Assembly (NCBI GenBank): GCA_050260355.1
Contig: JBLNBZ010000076.1
Span: forward strand, 1 to 6,206
Source of the DNA: CADEFX01 sp050260355
GTDB lineage: Bacteria > Pseudomonadota > Alphaproteobacteria > Rhizobiales > Hyphomicrobiaceae
Length of the DNA stretch: 6,206 bases
Direction: 5' to 3'
Every line of letters starts with the position of its first letter. Positions within the stretch are counted from its first letter, which is position 1. Below, one piece after another: positions 5,149 to 6,206 of the stretch. A program made the position numbers and the translations under genes. The notes beneath the pieces are model-generated. The model was not told where the DNA came from. It searched no databases and saw only the letters and a program-made list of their open reading frames with translations.

Positions 5149-6006
5149 TCAAATCCTTCGTTCGCTACGGGGTGGAGCTGGGTCGAGCGGTCCCGGCAAC
5201 GGTGACCGCCCTGGCGGCTGGGCGTCGCCGTTCTCATCGGCGCCCCTGCCTGTCGGTCCTTCCGGCCGCACCGGCGGCACATACATGCGCGCTTGCGAGC
5301 ACAAGCGTCGCTGCTCCTCGTTGCGCCCGCACGAGCGGAACTCGCCATCGCGGGAAAAGCAGATGCGCACCTCGCGCAGACGGCCGCCCGGTCCGCCGCA
5401 GGCGACCGCAAGCATGTCGGGTTTCAGTCTCGGGTTAGCCGCCACCAGCTCATCCCTGAGCTCGGCCGGGGAGACGAAGAACGCGCGGTTCGGGCGCTCG
5501 TAGCGCGGAGGCACCTTCACCTTCGCATACAACTTGCGCGCCAAGTCGAAGTAGGCATTGGGCGGCAGGCCCGAGCAGGTGCCGTGCTTTCGGTACTCGT
5601 GGATGACGAGCCGCGGGCTCGGCATGATGTCCAGCATGCGATTGATGGTCGACCGCGGCACATAGGGGCGCTCCTGGGTGCGGCAACTCTCGGGCCAGCC
5701 GCGCTCATGCTGCGGCCACAGCCCATGCAGGACGAAGGCATAGTGGCGCCCGTCGCGCAGATCGCATTGCGGATCGGAGCGCTCGCGCCCGGCCGAGGCG
5801 CAGTAAGTGGGGCTCCAGGAGAGTATCAGGGAGTAGTAGGCGAAGTTGCCGGCCTCGTTGCGACCCGGCGGTTGGTAGGAGTAGGGGGCACGTCCGCTCG
5901 GACCTGGGCCGTACTGCGCCGCGGCCGGCACATTGCCGCCGATGAGCAGCGCCAGTGCAATCCAGGCCAGGATCGCGTTGAGCGACCTCGCCGCCTCAAA
6001 CCTCAT
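5149..6006 (-). CDS. Secreted ribonuclease T2 family protein
   Basis: RNase T2 enzymes cut single-stranded RNA through 2',3'-cyclic phosphates and act in the periplasm or outside the cell. The 285-residue product has a signal peptide (hydrophobic AILAWIALALLIGG, 11-24, AAA cleavage region near 30). A Pro/Tyr-rich spacer follows, then the catalytic domain starting at YYSLILSWSPTYC (57-69). Both active-site signatures are intact: FVLHGLWPQH (91-100, catalytic His94) and HEYRKHGTCSG (136-146, Glu137, Lys140, His141). Eight cysteines (69, 81, 108, 144, 203, 216, 226, 236) allow four disulphides, fitting an exported enzyme. After residue 243 comes a Pro/Gly/Arg-rich low-complexity tail of about 40 residues outside the fold. 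GGGAGG (6019-6014) is a strong ribosome-binding site seven bases before the ATG. It follows the M20 peptidase gene by 61 bp on the same strand, so a shared transcript is likely. Confidence 0.95.
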   Translation of the reverse strand: MRFEAARSLNAILAWIALALLIGGNVPAAAQYGPGPSGRAPYSYQPPGRNEAGNFAYYSLILSWSPTYCASAGRERSDPQCDLRDGRHYAFVLHGLWPQHERGWPESCRTQERPYVPRSTINRMLDIMPSPRLVIHEYRKHGTCSGLPPNAYFDLARKLYAKVKVPPRYERPNRAFFVSPAELRDELVAANPRLKPDMLAVACGGPGGRLREVRICFSRDGEFRSCGRNEEQRRLCSQARMYVPPVRPEGPTGRGADENGDAQPPGRSPLPGPLDPAPPRSERRI

Positions 6007-6067
6007 TCTTGTGCCTCCCTGCCGCTGATCTCGATTGCATCGCGCTGGGGTCTCTCGTGCCGAGCCT

Positions 6068-6206
6068 TCACTGCGCGAGCTTGTCCAGAATCCTTGCCCA
6101 GCTGCGCGCGCCCTTGCGGAACGAGCTCAGATTGTACTTCTCGTTCGGCGAGTGGATACGGTCGTCGTCCAAACCGAAGCCGACGAGCAGCGAGTCCATG
6201 CCGAGC
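6068..6206 (-). CDS. M20-family metallopeptidase (dipeptidase-like), C-terminal fragment
   Basis: Only the last 45 codons and the stop are in the window; the gene continues past the right edge. The visible end reads LGMDSLLVGFGLDDDRIHSP, then NEKYNLSSFRKGARSWARIL and DKLAQ. The segment GLDDDRIHSPNEKY is the typical C-terminal signature of M20 dipeptidases of the carnosinase/CPG2 group, whose His in 'HSxNE' is a metal ligand from the catalytic domain. The helix after it (SSFRKGARSWARIL) is also typical. These are two-zinc cytosolic hydrolases that cleave dipeptides or deacylate amino acids; the exact substrate cannot be told from this fragment. RNase T2 starts 61 bp downstream. Confidence 0.85.
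   Translation of the reverse strand, partial: LGMDSLLVGFGLDDDRIHSPNEKYNLSSFRKGARSWARILDKLAQ

Noticed and set aside
4148..5503. 451-codon plus-strand open frame
   Set aside because: It runs in another frame through the barrel gene, across the gap and antisense into RNase T2. It is dominated by Arg, Ser, Pro and Gly with no domain or start signal, so it is a high-GC artefact.

Overview
The window is a GC-rich chromosomal segment from an alphaproteobacterium, most probably of the Rhizobiales/Hyphomicrobiales. The case rests on three things: a TorF-type (Gcw_chp) porin, a small outer-membrane barrel whose mature N-terminus begins with the rhizobial-style 'ADLGG' then Pro-rich linker and WTGFYIGG, and a dihydroneopterin aldolase paired with a PTR1-type reductase. 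The species cannot be named from the sequence alone. All intact genes look chromosomal; I see no transposase, phage gene, CRISPR array, rRNA or tRNA.

Layout, left to right. (1) Positions 1-1406 hold a minus-strand pterin/folate pair: a PTR1/FolM-like short-chain reductase (633-1406) followed, after 75 bp, by folB (180-557), with a hairpin just past the folB stop. (2) A 316-bp divergent intergenic region (1407-1722) leads to a plus-strand TorF-family porin (1723-2550), which ends in a textbook intrinsic terminator (2579-2609). (3) A 465-bp non-coding stretch (2610-3074) follows. It holds an AT-rich, palindrome-containing promoter-like island and then two strong adjacent stem-loops with a possible alternative pairing. 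(4) An unrecognised membrane-anchored protein (3075-3827, +) comes next, then an OmpA-like/Omp25-type beta-barrel (3993-4679, +). (5) The right end is minus strand: the C-terminal 45 codons of an M20-family peptidase (6068-6206, cut by the window edge), a secreted RNase T2 (5149-6006), and a small exported-looking protein (4763-5014), convergent with the barrel gene.

How they work together. The left pair plausibly makes and reduces pterins: FolB acts on dihydroneopterin, and the reductase makes tetrahydropterin or tetrahydrofolate. The middle and right parts are mostly cell-envelope or exported: two outer-membrane barrels, an inner-membrane-anchored protein, a periplasmic or secreted ribonuclease and a small protein with a signal-like N-terminus. 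The M20 peptidase and RNase T2 are 61 bp apart on one strand and could form a nutrient-scavenging transcription unit. No known defence or mobile system is visible. The least explained items are the structured intergenic element at 2839-2956 and the unknown gene it precedes.
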